Both the position numbers and the translations under genes were made by a program. A stretch of 64,000 nucleotides of DNA from Hutsoniella sourekii ATCC 700629 (lineage in GTDB: Bacteria; Bacillota; Bacilli; Lactobacillales; Aerococcaceae). Below are positions 42,311 through 52,284 of the stretch, piece after piece (within the stretch, counting starts at the first letter, position 1; each line of letters starts with the position of its first letter). The stretch spans positions 1 to 64,000 of the forward strand of contig NZ_JADD01000010.1 of the NCBI RefSeq assembly GCF_000518205.1, in the 5' to 3' direction. The notes beneath the pieces are model-generated. The model was not told where the DNA came from, searched no databases, and saw only the letters and a list, made by a program, of their open reading frames with translations.

Positions 42311-44677
42311 ATGACAGATTTTGATAGCAAAGAATATTTAAATACCGTTGACAAATGGTGGCGGGCTGCAAACTATTTAGCTGTTGGACAGATGTACTTA
42401 AGAAATAATCCTCTACTAGAAGGGGAAGTTACTTCTGACGACATTAAAGTGACGCCAATTGGTCACTGGGGAACAATTGCTGGCCAAAACTTCGTCTATG
42501 CACACTTAAACCGAGCCATTAACAAATATGACTTGAACATGTTCTATATTTCTGGTCCTGGACATGGTGGACAAGTCATGCAAACGAATGCTTATCTTGA
42601 TGGAACTTGGACGGAACATTACCCAGAAATTACTCAAGATAAAGAAGGAATGAAGACTTTCTTCAAGAAATTCTCATTCCCAGGAGGAACAGGATCTCAC
42701 GCTACCTCAGAAATTCCTGGATCCATCCACGAAGGTGGGGAACTAGGCTATTCTGTGTCTCACGCAGGTGGGGCTATTCTGGATAATCCAGATGTTATTG
42801 CAGCAGTAGTCGTAGGTGACGGTGAAGCTGAAACAGGCCCTCTAGCAGGTAGTTGGATGGTTAATACCTTTATCAACCCAGTCACTGATGGCGCTATTCT
42901 ACCTTTCTTATATTTAAATGGTGGAAAGATTTCTAACCCAACGATTCTAGAGCGTAAATCCAATGAAGATCTAATAAAATACTTCCAAGGACTTGGATGG
43001 GACCCAGTGGTTGTTGAAGGTACTGATCCTGAAAAAGTCCACCCTATGATGGCTGAAAAATTAGACTATGCTATCGAAAAAATCAAGTCTATTCAAGAAG
43101 AAGCTCGTAAAGGTTCTGCAGAAGAAGCTACCATGCCTGCTTGGCCATTGATTCTTTACCGGACACCTAAGGGTTGGACGGGTCCTAAGACTTGGGACGG
43201 GGATGATATTGAAGGTTCCTTCCGTGCTCACCAAGTACCAATCCCAGTTAATGCTGGCAATATGGATACAGCCGATGCCTTGATTGACTGGATGAAGTCC
43301 TACAAGCCTGAAGAGTTGTTCAATGAAGACGGAAGTCCTGTTCAAGAATTAGTTGACTTCGCACCGAAAGGTGACCAGAGAATGGCATCTAATCCAATCA
43401 CTAATGGAGGTATTGACAGCCGCCCATTAGACCTACCTGATTGGAAGGACTACACCCTAGACATTGGAACACCTGGATCACGTGAAGCCCAAGACATGAT
43501 TGAATTGGGTGGGTATGTACGTGATGTAATTACTGAAAACCCAGATAACTTCCGTGTCTTTGGACCAGACGAGACCAAGTCTAACCGCTTGAATAAGGTC
43601 TTCGAAGTGACGAACCGTCAATGGTTGGAACCAATCAAAGATAACTTTGATGAAGCCGTCGCGCCATCAGGACGAGTCATTGATTCGCAATTATCTGAAC
43701 ACCAAATGGAAGGTCTATTAGAAGCCTACGCATTAACAGGTCGTCATGGTTTCTTCGCTTCTTATGAAGCCTTCTTTAGAACAGTTGATTCCATGATTAC
43801 CCAACACTTCAAATGGATTCGTGAAGCTTCTGAATTCAAGTGGCATAAACCTTATAAATCACTAAACTTAATGAGTTGTTCAACTGTCTTCCAACAAGAC
43901 CACAATGGATACACTCACCAAGATCCAGGTTTATTGACTCACTTATCTGAGAAGAAGGGCGAATTTATCCGTGCATACTTACCAGCGGATACTAACTCAT
44001 TGCTAGCTGTGATGGATGAAGTCTTATCTTCTGAAAACCGTATCAACTATATGGTTACTTCTAAGCATCCACGTCCACAGTTCTATACAGCCGAAGAAGC
44101 AGAAGTACTGGTGAAAGATGGTTATAAGGTTATTGATTGGGCTTCAACAGTTGAAGAAGGACAAGAACCTGATGTTGTAATTGCAGCAGCTGGTACTGAA
44201 CCAAACTTTGAAGCGATTGCAGCTATCTCATACTTGGTTAAGGCTTTCCCTGACTTGAAGATCCGCTTTGTCAACGTTGTGGACTTGTTCCGCTTACGTC
44301 ATCCAGACATTGATCCGCGTGGATTAAGTGATGAAGAATTTGATGCTGTCTTCACGACTGACAAGCCAGTATTCTTCAACTTCCACTCATTTGAAGGATT
44401 ATTGCGTGACATCTTCTTTGATCGTCACAACCATAATTTATATCCTCATGGTTACCGTGAAGAAGGGGCAATTACGACACCATTTGATATGCGTGTTCAC
44501 AGTGAACTAGACCGCTTCAACCTATCCGCTCACGTAGCAGACGTTGTTCTTGGTGAAGAAGCCAAAGACTTTGTTGCTGAAATGAAAGGTAAAGTGGCTG
44601 AACATAAAGAGTATATCAAGGAAAATGGTACCGATATGCCAGAAGTCAAAGAATGGAAATGGGAACCAATTAAATAA
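42311..44677 (+). CDS. xfp: Xylulose-5-phosphate/fructose-6-phosphate phosphoketolase
   Basis: Thiamine-diphosphate enzyme of 788 residues splitting xylulose-5-phosphate to acetyl phosphate and glyceraldehyde-3-phosphate, the key step of heterolactic and pentose fermentation. Seen are GHWGT and GPGHGG near the N-terminus, the cofactor motif [36 protein letters not shown] and [11 protein letters not shown]. Full length for the family. It drains the xylulose-5-phosphate made by the epimerases of the pentitol-type cluster 20 kb away. The shared operator half-site supports joint control. AAAGGAG before the ATG. Confidence 0.96.
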   Translation: MTDFDSKEYLNTVDKWWRAANYLAVGQMYLRNNPLLEGEVTSDDIKVTPIGHWGTIAGQNFVYAHLNRAINKYDLNMFYISGPGHGGQVMQTNAYLDGTWTEHYPEITQDKEGMKTFFKKFSFPGGTGSHATSEIPGSIHEGGELGYSVSHAGGAILDNPDVIAAVVVGDGEAETGPLAGSWMVNTFINPVTDGAILPFLYLNGGKISNPTILERKSNEDLIKYFQGLGWDPVVVEGTDPEKVHPMMAEKLDYAIEKIKSIQEEARKGSAEEATMPAWPLILYRTPKGWTGPKTWDGDDIEGSFRAHQVPIPVNAGNMDTADALIDWMKSYKPEELFNEDGSPVQELVDFAPKGDQRMASNPITNGGIDSRPLDLPDWKDYTLDIGTPGSREAQDMIELGGYVRDVITENPDNFRVFGPDETKSNRLNKVFEVTNRQWLEPIKDNFDEAVAPSGRVIDSQLSEHQMEGLLEAYALTGRHGFFASYEAFFRTVDSMITQHFKWIREASEFKWHKPYKSLNLMSCSTVFQQDHNGYTHQDPGLLTHLSEKKGEFIRAYLPADTNSLLAVMDEVLSSENRINYMVTSKHPRPQFYTAEEAEVLVKDGYKVIDWASTVEEGQEPDVVIAAAGTEPNFEAIAAISYLVKAFPDLKIRFVNVVDLFRLRHPDIDPRGLSDEEFDAVFTTDKPVFFNFHSFEGLLRDIFFDRHNHNLYPHGYREEGAITTPFDMRVHSELDRFNLSAHVADVVLGEEAKDFVAEMKGKVAEHKEYIKENGTDMPEVKEWKWEPIK

Positions 44678-44693
44678 TTAATGATTAGACTTG

Positions 44694-44725
44694 GGTTGGT
44701 GGATAACTTCCACCAACCTTTTTTT
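44694..44725 (+). terminator. Terminator after phosphoketolase
   Basis: Ten-bp GC-rich stem (44694-44703 with 44709-44718) and seven T. Confidence 0.93.
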
Positions 44726-44790
44726 ATTGGTTAGGGCTATTATCTTAACTAACAACTATTATAATAGAAGCAGTAGATAGGGGGAGTTGG

Positions 44791-45423
44791 ATGAAACTTG
44801 AATTTTGTGCGGAAAACTTCACAGACATTCCGAGGAAGATTGACCAAGGGGCGAGCCGAATTGAACTATGTGACAACTTAGCCCAAGGTGGGACTACGCC
44901 TAGCTATGGGGTGATTGAGCATAGCTTGGCTTATTGCCAAACTCGAGGGATACCTGTTATGGTGATGGCTCGGTGTCGGGGTGGCAACTTCAATTACAAT
45001 CAATGGGAAAAGCAGATCATGTTAGATGATGCCAAGGTGATCCTCGAACTCGGTGCCAATGGTTTAGTATGTGGTGGGCTGATTGGGAAGCAATTAGATA
45101 CGGACTTACTTGAATCATTAAGTCGCTTAGCCAAGACTTATCAGGCGGAACTTACTTTTCATATGGCATTTGACCAATTGACTAAAGATCAGCAACTACT
45201 AGCTATTGATCAACTCGCTCAGATGGGTTTCCAGCGGATCTTGACCCATGGTGGTTCCATGGATGCACCCATCATGGATCATGTCGAGTGGTTAAGCCAA
45301 CTGATTGATTATGCCAGTCAACGCATCGTAATTATGCCAGGTGGTGGCATCACTCGAGATAATCTGGCTGACTTACACGCGCGTCTTCAGGTAAATGAAT
45401 ATCATGGGAGCCGAATTGTTTAG
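44791..45423 (+). CDS. cutC: CutC-family protein
   Basis: TIM-barrel protein of 210 residues of the CutC family. Conserved segments are EFCAENF, RIELCDNLAQGGTTPSYGVI, FHMAFDQ, ILTHGG and IMPGGGI. CutC was named for copper homeostasis in E. coli, but its biochemical role is unproven. In Firmicutes the gene often sits beside sugar-phosphate or amino-sugar genes, as here just before nagA. About 20 residues of the usual C-terminus are missing: the protein stops after EYHGSRIV without obvious frameshift. Confidence 0.85.
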   Translation: MKLEFCAENFTDIPRKIDQGASRIELCDNLAQGGTTPSYGVIEHSLAYCQTRGIPVMVMARCRGGNFNYNQWEKQIMLDDAKVILELGANGLVCGGLIGKQLDTDLLESLSRLAKTYQAELTFHMAFDQLTKDQQLLAIDQLAQMGFQRILTHGGSMDAPIMDHVEWLSQLIDYASQRIVIMPGGGITRDNLADLHARLQVNEYHGSRIV

Positions 45424-45517
45424 AAAATAAGAAAAGTCATAGAAAGTAAGAGCTGTTTATTTTATAATAATTGAGTGTTTGTTTGGTTTGTTTTCTGGAA
45501 AGAATAGGGGTTTAGTG

Positions 45518-46666
45518 ATGTATTATCAAGCAAGACAAATTATTCTTGAAGATCAGGTGGTTCATCAAGGCTACTTAGAAGTAGTGGCTGGCAAGGTTGT
45601 GGCCATTCATCAGGATCGTCCACAGTTTGGCACTATTGATGAGACTTATGCTGAAGCGATTATTGCTCCTGGTCTGGTTGATACCCATATCCATGGCTAT
45701 GGATCATATGATGTGATGGATAACAGCAAAGAAGGCTTACAAGTGATTGCACAGGGACTTCTTGAATGTGGGGTTACCTCATGGCTTCCGACCACTTTAA
45801 CAGCGAGTATTGAGGAATTATCGGCAGTTGTCGCTGGGATAGCTGATTGCTATCAAGATTTATCCGGAGCTCGAGTTCAAGGTATTTTTTTGGAGGGGCC
45901 ATATTTTACCGAGAAGTATAAGGGCGCTCAGAATGCTAAATACATGTCTGACCCTTCCATAGACCAACTGGCCCAATGGATAGACCTGGCTCAAGGACTA
46001 CCTCTTAAGATTGCTATTGCCCCAGAAAGAAGGGGCGTGGATGCTTTTACCCGTTATGCGGTTGAACAAGGGGTAGCGGTAGCCCTTGCTCATTCAGATG
46101 CCACTTATGATCAAGCCATGGCAGCTGTCCAAGCCGGTGCTTCGATCTTTGTTCATACCTATAATGGCATGAGTGGCCTTCATCACCGTGAGCCTGGAAT
46201 GGTCGGAGCAGCCTTGACAGCCAATCAAGTGTTTGCTGAATTAATTTGTGATGGTCATCATGTTCATCCAGCTGCAGCTAAAATAGTCACTCAGTGTCGC
46301 GGATTTGATGAGACGGTGCTCATTACTGACTGTATGCGAGCGGGTGGAATCGGGGAAGGGCCTTCTAAATTAGGAGAGTTAGAGGTTATGGTTCATGATG
46401 GCAAAGCTACCTTGGTTGATGGTGGGAACCTGGCTGGATCGATTCTAACCCTGATTGAAAGTGTCCAAAATGTTGTAGCTTGGGGACTAGCCCCTCTAGA
46501 GCAAGCATTGAGAATGGCCTCCTGGGTCCCTGCTCAGTCGGTGGGTATTGAGGACCGTTGTGGATGTCTAGCTCCTGGTTACCCGGCTGACTTCATTGTT
46601 GTCGATGACCAAGCACACTTATTAGCTACTTATCTTGCCGGAGAAGAAGTTTATAGCCAGCTCTAA
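45518..46666 (+). CDS. nagA: N-acetylglucosamine-6-phosphate deacetylase
   Basis: Amidohydrolase of 382 residues removing acetate from GlcNAc-6-phosphate. It has DTHIHGYGSYDVMD, LEGPYFTEKYKGAQ (metal Glu), ALAHSDATY and VHTYNGMSGLHHREPG (metal His residues), and LVDGGNLAGSILTL (catalytic region; the usual Asp-Gly pair is kept). ATG 45518 is preferred, with AGGGG ahead and a family-typical MYYQARQIILED start; a TTG 39 bases upstream is less likely. It works with the GlcNAc-type PTS encoded at 47605. No nagB lies in the window. Confidence 0.9.
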   Translation: MYYQARQIILEDQVVHQGYLEVVAGKVVAIHQDRPQFGTIDETYAEAIIAPGLVDTHIHGYGSYDVMDNSKEGLQVIAQGLLECGVTSWLPTTLTASIEELSAVVAGIADCYQDLSGARVQGIFLEGPYFTEKYKGAQNAKYMSDPSIDQLAQWIDLAQGLPLKIAIAPERRGVDAFTRYAVEQGVAVALAHSDATYDQAMAAVQAGASIFVHTYNGMSGLHHREPGMVGAALTANQVFAELICDGHHVHPAAAKIVTQCRGFDETVLITDCMRAGGIGEGPSKLGELEVMVHDGKATLVDGGNLAGSILTLIESVQNVVAWGLAPLEQALRMASWVPAQSVGIEDRCGCLAPGYPADFIVVDDQAHLLATYLAGEEVYSQL

Positions 46667-46686
46667 GTATAGAAAGGAAAAGCAAT

Positions 46687-47580
46687 ATGAAACGATTAAT
46701 ATCATGTTATGCTAGTGATTTGAAGAATCGATCGCGGGCTGAACTCAAGCAATCCATTCAAGCGAGTGAAGGGCGAACAGTTCTAGCGGAGACAGTAGTT
46801 ACAGCTAGTCCCTTGTTAGAAGGGGTCACAAATGCTGAAGTGATGGCAGCTTTTGGAGCGGATATGATTTGCTTGAATGAGCTGGATGTCTTTGATCCGC
46901 AAATTGTTGGTTTTGACTGTAAAGATAACCCCATTGCTGAGATCAAACGCTTAACTGGCCGACTGGTTGGGATCAACTTAGAGCCAGTCGACGAGGCAGG
47001 TGAAGTGATGGATGTTAAAGTCAATCTGGTCCCTGGTCGTCGGGCTAGTAAAGGGGCCTTTCAAGCAGCTCAAGACTTGGGAGTGGACTTTATCATGATA
47101 ACTGGAAATCCTTCGACAGGGGTGACCAATCAAGGAATTTTACAGGCGATTTCAACAGGGCGTGAGTTCTTTCAAGGGCTTTTATTTGCTGGAAAAATGC
47201 ACGGAGCGGGTGTGGCTGAATCAGTCATTAATCAAGGTGATTTAGAAAACTTTATCGAATCGGGAGCAGATGGTGTGTTGATTCCTACGGTTGGCACGGT
47301 TCCTGGTGTCACCCTAGAAGAGACCCACCAAGCCTGTAGCCGTGTTCATCAACTGGGTGGCTTGGTGATGTCTACTATAGGGACTAGCCAAGAAAGTGCT
47401 GATGAAGACACGATTCGTCGCTTCGCCCTAGCCAATAAACAAACAGGCTCTGACATTCACCACATTGGTGATGGAGGGTATGGTCGGATGCCCCTCCCAG
47501 AAAATATTACCGCATTAAGTATTGTTGTTCGCGGTAAGCGTCATACTTATTTTAAGATGGCGCAGTCAATCTTACGTTAA
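46687..47580 (+). CDS. TIM-barrel-like protein of unknown function in GlcNAc operon
   Basis: A 297-residue cytosolic protein. Not confidently recognised; it resembles a conserved family of unknown function found beside PTS genes in Firmicutes. Visible are repeated beta-strand/Gly motifs as in TIM barrels: VVTASPLLEGVTNAEVMAAF, DMICLNELD, LVGINLEPVD, FIMITGNPSTGVTNQG, AGKMHGAGV, IESGADGVLIPTVGTVPG and DIHHIGDGGYG. The regular DGVLIPTVGT phosphate-site-like strands and operon position (20 bp behind nagA, 24 bp before the PTS) suggest an amino-sugar phosphate lyase, epimerase or isomerase. That is inference only. Confidence 0.6.
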   Translation: MKRLISCYASDLKNRSRAELKQSIQASEGRTVLAETVVTASPLLEGVTNAEVMAAFGADMICLNELDVFDPQIVGFDCKDNPIAEIKRLTGRLVGINLEPVDEAGEVMDVKVNLVPGRRASKGAFQAAQDLGVDFIMITGNPSTGVTNQGILQAISTGREFFQGLLFAGKMHGAGVAESVINQGDLENFIESGADGVLIPTVGTVPGVTLEETHQACSRVHQLGGLVMSTIGTSQESADEDTIRRFALANKQTGSDIHHIGDGGYGRMPLPENITALSIVVRGKRHTYFKMAQSILR

Positions 47581-47604
47581 TTAGACAGAATTGAGGAATA
47601 TTAT

Positions 47605-49059
47605 ATGTTACGTTACTTACAACAAATAGGACGCTCACTAATGTTACCGGTATCCGTACTGGTTGTTGCTTCCTTGCTAATGGGAGCTGGCTATGCCTTG
47701 GACCCACAAGCAATGAGTGGTAGTTCCAATAGTGTGGCGGTCTTTTTAGTTCAGGCCGGTCTGGTCGTGATTGGCAATCTACCTATATTATTCGCAGTGG
47801 GTATTGGAATGGGCTTGGCCCGTGATAATAACGGGGCAGCTTCGTTGAGTTCTGTGGTTGCCTATCTGATTATTACTAAGCTTCTTCAGCCGGAAATGAT
47901 TGCTTCGTATACTGGAGCTGAATTGGACGCTATTCCGGCAGCTTTTGCTTCGATTGAGAATGTCTTTATTGGTATTATTGCAGGTATTGTCGGAGGAGAA
48001 GCTTATAATCGTTTCCAGAATACCGAATTACCGCAGTGGTTAGCCTTCTTTAGTGGGCGCCGATCTGTACCGATTGTATCCGCTTTGATTGCGGTCATTT
48101 TGACTTTGATTTTATATTTTGTATGGCCGGTTTGTTATAATGCCTTAGTTGGTCTAGGGACCGCTATTTCAAGTTTAGGAGCTCTAGGAGCCGGTTTATA
48201 TGGTTTCTTTAATAAACTTTTAATTCCATTTGGTCTACATCACGCCATTAATAATGTCTTCTGGTTTGATACGATAGGTATTAATGATATTGGTAATTTC
48301 TGGGGCGGTACAGGTACACTCGGAGTTACCGGTATGTATCAAGCAGGCTTTTTCCCAATTATGATGTTTGGCTTGCCTGGTGCAGCCTTAGCCATGTATC
48401 GGAATGCGCGTCCGGAAAATCGGGGCACAGCTGGAGCCTTATTGCTAGCTGGGGCGATAGCCAGTTTTTCTACTGGTATCACTGAACCGATTGAATTTTC
48501 ATTTATGTTTCTGGCGCCGGGACTTTACTTAGTCCATGCGATTTTAACCGGTATTTCGATGTTTTTGGCCGCCTTGCTACATGCGACTGCTGGCTTTAGC
48601 TTCTCAGCTGGCTTGATCGACTTCCTATTGAGCTGGCGCATGCCAATGTCCCACAATCAGATCTATCTCATTGGTCTGGGCTTGGTGATGTTTGTGGTTT
48701 ATTATTTAATTTTTGACTTTTGTATCAAGAAATTTGACCTAGATACACCGGGTCGAGGAAGCGTCCAGGCTTCAACAGAATCAGAAACGGTGCCATCCGG
48801 TCAATTCAACAAGCATGATCAACGAGCTCAAGTGATCTATGAGGGCCTTGGAGGAGCTGATAATATTCTTGAGATTAATAACTGTGCAACGCGGTTAAGA
48901 CTGAAGGTAAGAGATTCTCAAAAGGTCGATTCCGATAAGATTAAATCGGCACCTGTTCCAGGGGTATCGATTGTTGATAAAGAGAATGTCCAAGTCATTA
49001 TAGGAACAGAAGTGCAGTTTGTGGCTGACGCCTTAAAGAAGATCAATCAAAACAAATAA
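47605..49059 (+). CDS. PTS EIICB, glucose/N-acetylglucosamine family
   Basis: A 484-residue permease. EIIC spans about 1-370 (SLMLPVSVLVVASLLMGAGYAL; GLHHAINNVFWFD; ITEPIEFSFMFLAPGLY), then a linker at about 375-400. The C-terminal EIIB carries the phosphocysteine in NCATRLRLKV. It lacks an EIIA domain, so a general glucose-type EIIA must come from elsewhere. With nagA in the same operon, GlcNAc or a related N-acetyl amino sugar is the probable substrate. Confidence 0.87.
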   Translation: MLRYLQQIGRSLMLPVSVLVVASLLMGAGYALDPQAMSGSSNSVAVFLVQAGLVVIGNLPILFAVGIGMGLARDNNGAASLSSVVAYLIITKLLQPEMIASYTGAELDAIPAAFASIENVFIGIIAGIVGGEAYNRFQNTELPQWLAFFSGRRSVPIVSALIAVILTLILYFVWPVCYNALVGLGTAISSLGALGAGLYGFFNKLLIPFGLHHAINNVFWFDTIGINDIGNFWGGTGTLGVTGMYQAGFFPIMMFGLPGAALAMYRNARPENRGTAGALLLAGAIASFSTGITEPIEFSFMFLAPGLYLVHAILTGISMFLAALLHATAGFSFSAGLIDFLLSWRMPMSHNQIYLIGLGLVMFVVYYLIFDFCIKKFDLDTPGRGSVQASTESETVPSGQFNKHDQRAQVIYEGLGGADNILEINNCATRLRLKVRDSQKVDSDKIKSAPVPGVSIVDKENVQVIIGTEVQFVADALKKINQNK

Positions 49060-49118
49060 AATCTTTCTCATTCGAAAAAATGGGTAAATTGGAAGCAGAC
49101 CTTCAGGATAAGATTTAG

Positions 49119-49165
49119 ATAGCCGAAACAGCTTGATCTAACTTCAAGCTGTTTCGGCTATTTGA
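49119..49165. terminator. Long hairpin, probable terminator
   Basis: Perfect 17-bp stem (49119-49135 with 49145-49161). Only a weak T-run follows, so efficiency is uncertain. Confidence 0.7.
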
Positions 49166-49283
49166 TTAGTGAAATAACTAATTAGTTATCTGAAATCTTC
49201 AGAAAAGATATTGTACAAACACTCACAAAGAGAGGATAATAGGGATAGAGTTAAAAAAGATAAAATAAAAAGGAGCGATACTT

Positions 49284-50219
49284 ATGACAACCGTTGCAGA
49301 ATTATTAGGCATTGAATATCCAATTATTTGTGGTGCCATGGCACGTATTACAACTCACCAAATCGCTGGTGCGGTATCTGAAGCTGGTGGATTAGGAATC
49401 TTGGGATCAGGTGGTTGGACAGCAGAGCAATTGCGTGAAGAAATCCAAAAAACGCGCGAAATCACTGACAAGCCATTTGGAGTAAACTTGATGCTACAAA
49501 TGCCTAACATCGCTGAATTAGTCGATGTTCTAATTGAAGAAGGTGTAAAAGTTGTAACAACTGGTGCGGGTTCTCCAGAGAAATTCTTGCCTCAATTAAA
49601 AGAAGCTGGCGTAAAAGTTATTCCTGTTGTTGCTTCTGTTAAGCATGCCACTAAGATGGAGTCACTAGGTGTCGACGCCGTGGTTGCAGAAGGACAAGAA
49701 GCAGGGGGCCATATTGGTCAAACGTCTACAATGGCTCTTCTTCCACAAGTAGTAGATGCTGTTAATATTCCTGTTCTAGGTGCTGGTGGTACAGGGGATG
49801 GCCGTTCAGTTGCTGCTATGTATGCCCTAGGCGCTCAAGGTATTCAAGCTGGGACTATTTTCCTAACAGCTGAAGAGTGTCCAGTTCCTGCTAACTATAA
49901 GCAAATGGTGATTGACGCTAATGATACAGCGACTATTGTTACTGGACGTCGTTACAAGGATCCAGTTCGTTCAATTGCCAACGAATTACAAATCGAATAC
50001 TACCAAAAAGAATTAGATGGCGCTCCATTGGAAGAGATGGCAGCCTTTGCAACGGGTTCATTGGCTCGTGCGGTTTATGAAGGTGATACTGAGCGTGGTT
50101 CAGTAATGGCTGGTGAAATCGCTGGTATGATGAAGGATATTCGTCCTGCAAAACAAATTATTGAAGAATTATTTGCTGACGCAGAAAAAGTAGCAGGAAA
50201 CTTAAAAATTACTTACTAG
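49284..50219 (+). CDS. FabK/nitronate monooxygenase-like flavoprotein
   Basis: FMN-dependent TIM-barrel enzyme of 311 residues. ELLGIEYPIICGAMARIT, GGLGILGSGGWTAEQLREEI, FGVNLMLQMPN, VVAEGQEAGGHIG, VLGAGGTGDGRSVAAMYALGA and IQAGTIFLTAEE match the enoyl-ACP reductase II (FabK) and nitronate monooxygenase superfamily, closer to FabK. It lies at the head of a CoA-thioester cluster instead of a fab operon. It may therefore reduce an enoyl-CoA, or serve lipid synthesis as an additional reductase. Has its own terminator. Confidence 0.8.
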   Translation: MTTVAELLGIEYPIICGAMARITTHQIAGAVSEAGGLGILGSGGWTAEQLREEIQKTREITDKPFGVNLMLQMPNIAELVDVLIEEGVKVVTTGAGSPEKFLPQLKEAGVKVIPVVASVKHATKMESLGVDAVVAEGQEAGGHIGQTSTMALLPQVVDAVNIPVLGAGGTGDGRSVAAMYALGAQGIQAGTIFLTAEECPVPANYKQMVIDANDTATIVTGRRYKDPVRSIANELQIEYYQKELDGAPLEEMAAFATGSLARAVYEGDTERGSVMAGEIAGMMKDIRPAKQIIEELFADAEKVAGNLKITY

Positions 50220-50226
50220 TAAATTC

Positions 50227-50253
50227 AAGCGATCCTTTCAGGATCGCTTTTTT
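50227..50253 (+). terminator. Terminator after the FabK-like gene
   Basis: AGCGATCC/GGATCGCT stem (50228-50235 with 50241-50248) and T-run. Confidence 0.9.
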
Positions 50254-50289
50254 CGATTTAAGGAATAGTGTACATAACTTATCGGTTAT

Positions 50290-50303
50290 CGTAAACGCTT
50301 CAA
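50290..50303 (+). promoter_or_regulatory. Weak cre-like site before the first crotonase gene
   Basis: CGTAAACGCTTCAA matches 12 of 14 cre positions, about 80 bases before the gene. Confidence 0.35.
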
Positions 50304-50383
50304 AAAGGAATTTGTGAAACCTTCAACTTAGAGAGATAATGTAATTGTGATAAACAACACAAATATTTTTAAGGAGTGATTAG

Positions 50384-51172
50384 ATGTCAGCTGTAGAAGT
50401 AAAAATTGAAAATCGAGTAGGTACGGTTACTTATAATAATCCGCCATTAAACATACTAACCATGGCCAACCTTCAAGAAATTGAAGACGCTGTGGCTGAA
50501 TTAGATAAGAATGATGAAGTGGCAGTGATTGTCTTCACGATGGCTATGCAAAAAGACGGAAAAATCTTCTGTGCCGGCATGGACTTGGATGAAATGTTGG
50601 CCACTCAAGAAGATCCTAACGGAATCGAAGAATATTGCCGTGTATCTAAACAAAACTACACCATTCTTCACCGCGTAAAAAAACCAGTGATCTACGTATT
50701 TGATGGTGTTGTACGTGGCGGGGGCTGTGAAATGTCATTGTTAGCCGATATTCGTTTATCTGGTACGCACTTAAACTTAGCCTTACCTGAAATTGGTATT
50801 GGAATTATTCCTGGTGGTGGTGGTACTCAAACCTTACAACGTCTGATTGGAACAGCTAATGCTAAGGCTTTGATCTATTCTGGTGATGTGATTCGTTCTG
50901 AACGTGCTTATGAATTAGGTTTAGTTCAAGAAGTTTATGAATCAGACGAATTGTTAGAGAAAGCTCAAGAATACGCAGAAAAAATTGCTAAACACTCCGC
51001 TCTAGGACTTCAAGCTGCTAAACGTGCGATCAACGACGGTCAGTACAAACCTCTAGAGGAAGGTCTAGCAATGGAAACAGAAGTATTCGTTGAAAACTTC
51101 AAGACAGAAGATGCGGCTGAAGGAATTACAGCCTTCAAAGAAAAACGTAAGCCAGTTTACAAAAACCGCTAA
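50384..51172 (+). CDS. Enoyl-CoA hydratase/isomerase family protein
   Basis: Crotonase-fold protein of 262 residues. It has NNPPLNIL, the oxyanion-hole segments FCAGMDLDE and GGGCEMSLLADIRL, and LPEIGIGIIPGGGGTQTL. Both Glu positions used for hydration (in CEMSL and PEIGI) are present, supporting genuine hydratase activity on a 2-enoyl-CoA. Single-gene unit facing a LysR gene whose end overlaps it by 4 bp. Confidence 0.87.
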   Translation: MSAVEVKIENRVGTVTYNNPPLNILTMANLQEIEDAVAELDKNDEVAVIVFTMAMQKDGKIFCAGMDLDEMLATQEDPNGIEEYCRVSKQNYTILHRVKKPVIYVFDGVVRGGGCEMSLLADIRLSGTHLNLALPEIGIGIIPGGGGTQTLQRLIGTANAKALIYSGDVIRSERAYELGLVQEVYESDELLEKAQEYAEKIAKHSALGLQAAKRAINDGQYKPLEEGLAMETEVFVENFKTEDAAEGITAFKEKRKPVYKNR

Positions 51173-52113
51173 TCAACATTAAAACGGAATTCTTTGCTCT
51201 TAGATGCTAATAGCTGGGCAGACGACTCGATAAATTCAATCAAGGTTGGAGAGAAAGTGTGGTCTTCTCGGTAAGAAAAGGCATAGTCACAAGCAAAAAT
51301 ATCTGTATCAAACTCAAAAACGTTACAATTATTAAATGAGGGCCAGTGCATACCTGTCACTGGCACAAAGGTCGCCCCCATACCCTTGCGGACAAATCCT
51401 ACAGCCGTGTAGACGGTATTTACTTCCATGATAATATTAGGTGACAGATGTTTACGTTGGTAGAAATAATCCACTAAGCGTCTCAGTCCGAATTTTTCAG
51501 ATAAGGTTACCAATGGTATCTTACTTAGGATTTGGTCGTCGTAAGGGAAGGGGGTTGTTTTTGTTCCTAGCGTTGGATCATAGTAGGGGTTTCCCTTAGG
51601 GACGATTAGATGCATCCGGTCTGTATAGGCATGGTAATTGTTGAAGATATTAGTTTCTATGGGGAGCATGCCATAAATTAAATCAATCATCCGCTTTTCT
51701 AGCATTTGGTTGAGATTGTAAGCATCATCTTCAATGAATTCAAAGGATATTTCAGGATATTTCTCGATAAAGGGTGGAATGATGACGGGTAGAATACTGG
51801 CCGCTAAGGTTGGATTGATCCCCAATTTAATCTTTCCACGTTTATGCTTGGAGATCATATCAAATTCACTGAGCATGCTTTCTTGAATATCATCAATCCG
51901 GCGAAGATAATCCAGGTAACGTTCACCAGCGTAAGTGACCTGCATGGCTCGGGGTAGACGGTCAAAGAATAAGAGACCATGCTCTTCTTCCAGCCGGCTT
52001 AAAAGCTTACTCAGATAAGGCTGGGAAACATATAACTTATTAGCTGCTGCGGTAATGTTGCCTTCTTCAATAATCGTTTCAATCAGAACTAAAGGGGTTA
52101 TCTCAGACATCAT
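51169..52113 (-). CDS. LysR-family regulator of the CoA cluster
   Basis: LysR-type regulator of 314 residues with HTH GNITAAANKLYVSQPYLSKLL and the standard effector domain (GKIKLGINPTLAASILPV). It is transcribed away from the FabG-GntP-CoA-transferase genes, with about 170 bp between starts, and likely activates them in response to an organic acid or acyl-CoA. GGAGGA before the ATG; a second in-frame ATG follows immediately. Its 3' end overlaps the crotonase gene. Confidence 0.87.
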   Translation of the reverse strand: MMSEITPLVLIETIIEEGNITAAANKLYVSQPYLSKLLSRLEEEHGLLFFDRLPRAMQVTYAGERYLDYLRRIDDIQESMLSEFDMISKHKRGKIKLGINPTLAASILPVIIPPFIEKYPEISFEFIEDDAYNLNQMLEKRMIDLIYGMLPIETNIFNNYHAYTDRMHLIVPKGNPYYDPTLGTKTTPFPYDDQILSKIPLVTLSEKFGLRRLVDYFYQRKHLSPNIIMEVNTVYTAVGFVRKGMGATFVPVTGMHWPSFNNCNVFEFDTDIFACDYAFSYREDHTFSPTLIEFIESSAQLLASKSKEFRFNVD

Positions 52114-52193
52114 TTTTCCTCCTCCGGGGTAGTTTCCTTTGTACTATCGATTATAGCAAATAATGTTTTAATATTCGATAACCATTTAGTTAT

Positions 52194-52207
52194 TGATAGC
52201 GTTTACA
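52194..52207 (+). promoter_or_regulatory. cre-like site before the FabG-GntP-CoA-transferase run
   Basis: TGATAGCGTTTACA matches the cre consensus at 13 of 14 positions, between the divergent LysR and SDR genes. Confidence 0.55.
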
Positions 52208-52284
52208 AAAGTTATTTATCATTTCTTATTAGTTAAGATACAATTAATAAAGAGTTAAAAAAGATTTCTAAAGGAGGAATTTTA

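Noticed and set aside
49284-50219. Calling the FabK-like protein a nitronate monooxygenase outright
   Set aside because: The N-terminal and GGHIG segments are closer to FabK, and the CoA-gene context favours enoyl reduction, though the two families cannot be fully separated by eye.
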